Assembly (NCBI RefSeq): GCF_000427425.1
Contig: NZ_KE386494.1
Span: forward strand, 376,476-440,475
Source: Caldanaerobius polysaccharolyticus DSM 13641
GTDB lineage: Bacteria > Bacillota > Thermoanaerobacteria > Thermoanaerobacterales > Caldanaerobiaceae
Direction of reading: 5' to 3'
Length of the DNA stretch: 64,000 nt
Positions within the stretch are counted from its first letter, which is position 1, and the number at the start of each line of letters is the position of its first letter. The notes beneath the pieces are model-generated. The model searched no databases and had not been told where the DNA came from. It saw nothing but the letters and a program-made list of their open reading frames with translations. Shown here one piece after another: positions 63,623 to 64,000 of the stretch. The translations under genes were made by a program, and so were the position numbers.

Positions 63623-64000
63623 ATGGTCAATAAAAAGTACATCAGCTATTTGATCATCTTTTTAATGGTCTTCGCCTCTTTTTTAAATGCAATGCCTTCA
63701 AGGGCAAAGGCTGACACGTCACCTGTCATAGCAAATGTCGTCGGTAACTTTCAACAACAACTAAGCGACAGTGATTGGAATGTAAACAGCACAATTACTG
63801 TGATGACGTATAAAGGCAACGGTCTCTTTGAATATACGACACCTGTTGCGTTGAAAGCGGGTGACTATGAGTATAAAATCGCACTCAATCACTCGTGGGA
63901 TGGAGGTGGAGTGCCTTCAAGTGGAAACTTAAAGCTACATCTTGATGCTGATACAGCAGTAACATTCTGGTATAATTACAACACGGCAAGCGTTACAAAT
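63623..64000 (+). CDS. Secreted amylopullulanase/pullulanase-like protein, N-terminal part (cut by window edge)
   Basis: 126 codons from an ATG behind AGGGGGATC. A signal peptide with KK near the start runs to about residue 30 (SRAKADTS). The mature part ([20 protein letters not shown], then [20 protein letters not shown] and [20 protein letters not shown]) is the N-terminal starch-binding module (CBM-like, X25) of thermophilic amylopullulanases and pullulanases. The catalytic domain is outside the window. It would degrade starch or pullulan outside the cell. The long leader with LacI-like repeats suggests carbohydrate-controlled expression. Confidence 0.85.
   Translation, partial: MVNKKYISYLIIFLMVFASFLNAMPSRAKADTSPVIANVVGNFQQQLSDSDWNVNSTITVMTYKGNGLFEYTTPVALKAGDYEYKIALNHSWDGGGVPSSGNLKLHLDADTAVTFWYNYNTASVTN

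Overview
The window reads as a chromosomal segment of a low-GC, spore-forming, anaerobic, probably thermophilic Firmicute of the Thermoanaerobacterales type. The sporulation genes (lonB, a gerAB-type germinant permease, an alpha/beta SASP, sleB) and the Clostridia-type lon-lonB-clpX-clpP-tig array support this. So do AGGAGG ribosome sites with many TTG/GTG starts, and a secreted amylopullulanase-like gene at the right edge that resembles those of Thermoanaerobacterium and Caldanaerobius. The genus is inferred.

Layout. 1-4.2 kb: start of an acyl-CoA synthetase, an EamA transporter, a nitrate/sulfonate/thiamine-precursor-type ABC operon and an XRE regulator. 4.2-11.6 kb: protein quality control (lon, lonB, clpX, clpP, tig), then tRNA-Leu. 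11.9-16.4 kb: FetAB-like exporter, a YyaL-like protein and an Mrp-type Fe-S carrier. 16.5-19.7 kb: a chemoreceptor-like protein and an EAL-CBS-GGDEF protein. 19.8-26.4 kb: oxidoreductase, a cystine/dicarboxylate symporter and a pheB-thrB-phoH-glycerate kinase operon. 26.4-28.6 kb: the decayed remains of a histidine kinase plus a BcrAB-like ABC transporter. 28.6-32.4 kb: a CopZ-like chaperone, a manganese (yybP-ykoY) riboswitch reading into a lone Na+-pump decarboxylase beta subunit, an HD-GYP protein, and a 27-residue peptide gene with its own promoter and terminator. 32.5-33.5 kb: pstS behind six 11-bp-phased Pho-box hexamers. 33.6-42.6 kb: transporters, an arsR-permease-thioredoxin operon, a frameshifted methyltransferase, purine nucleoside phosphorylase, a radical SAM protein with its TetR regulator, peroxiredoxin and GerAB. 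42.6-48.5 kb: the envelope operon ftsE-ftsX-envC-like-ctpB-minJ-like-methyltransferase. 48.5-54.7 kb: a CdaR-type regulator, an orphan MsmK ATPase, and a lysine riboswitch driving asd-dapA-dapB-dapH. 54.7-64 kb: an OB-fold protein, a Mur-ligase-like protein, sleB, SASP, DUF4364, uvrB, a repeat-built coiled-coil protein, a frameshifted sugar-binding lipoprotein, and the 5' part of the amylopullulanase behind a consensus promoter and LacI-like repeats.

Regulation is unusually readable here. Many genes have near-consensus sigma-A promoters with 16-17 bp spacers, two riboswitches have terminator platforms, and most transcription units end in clear hairpins that often include the stop codons. Nothing resembles a phage, CRISPR array or insertion sequence. 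The best leads for new biology are the Mn-riboswitch/OadB pairing, the 27-aa peptide gene, the leader of the amylopullulanase gene, and the apparent ATT start of lonB. Three loci are damaged: the BcrAB-like cluster by many lesions, and the methyltransferase and the binding lipoprotein by one missing base each.
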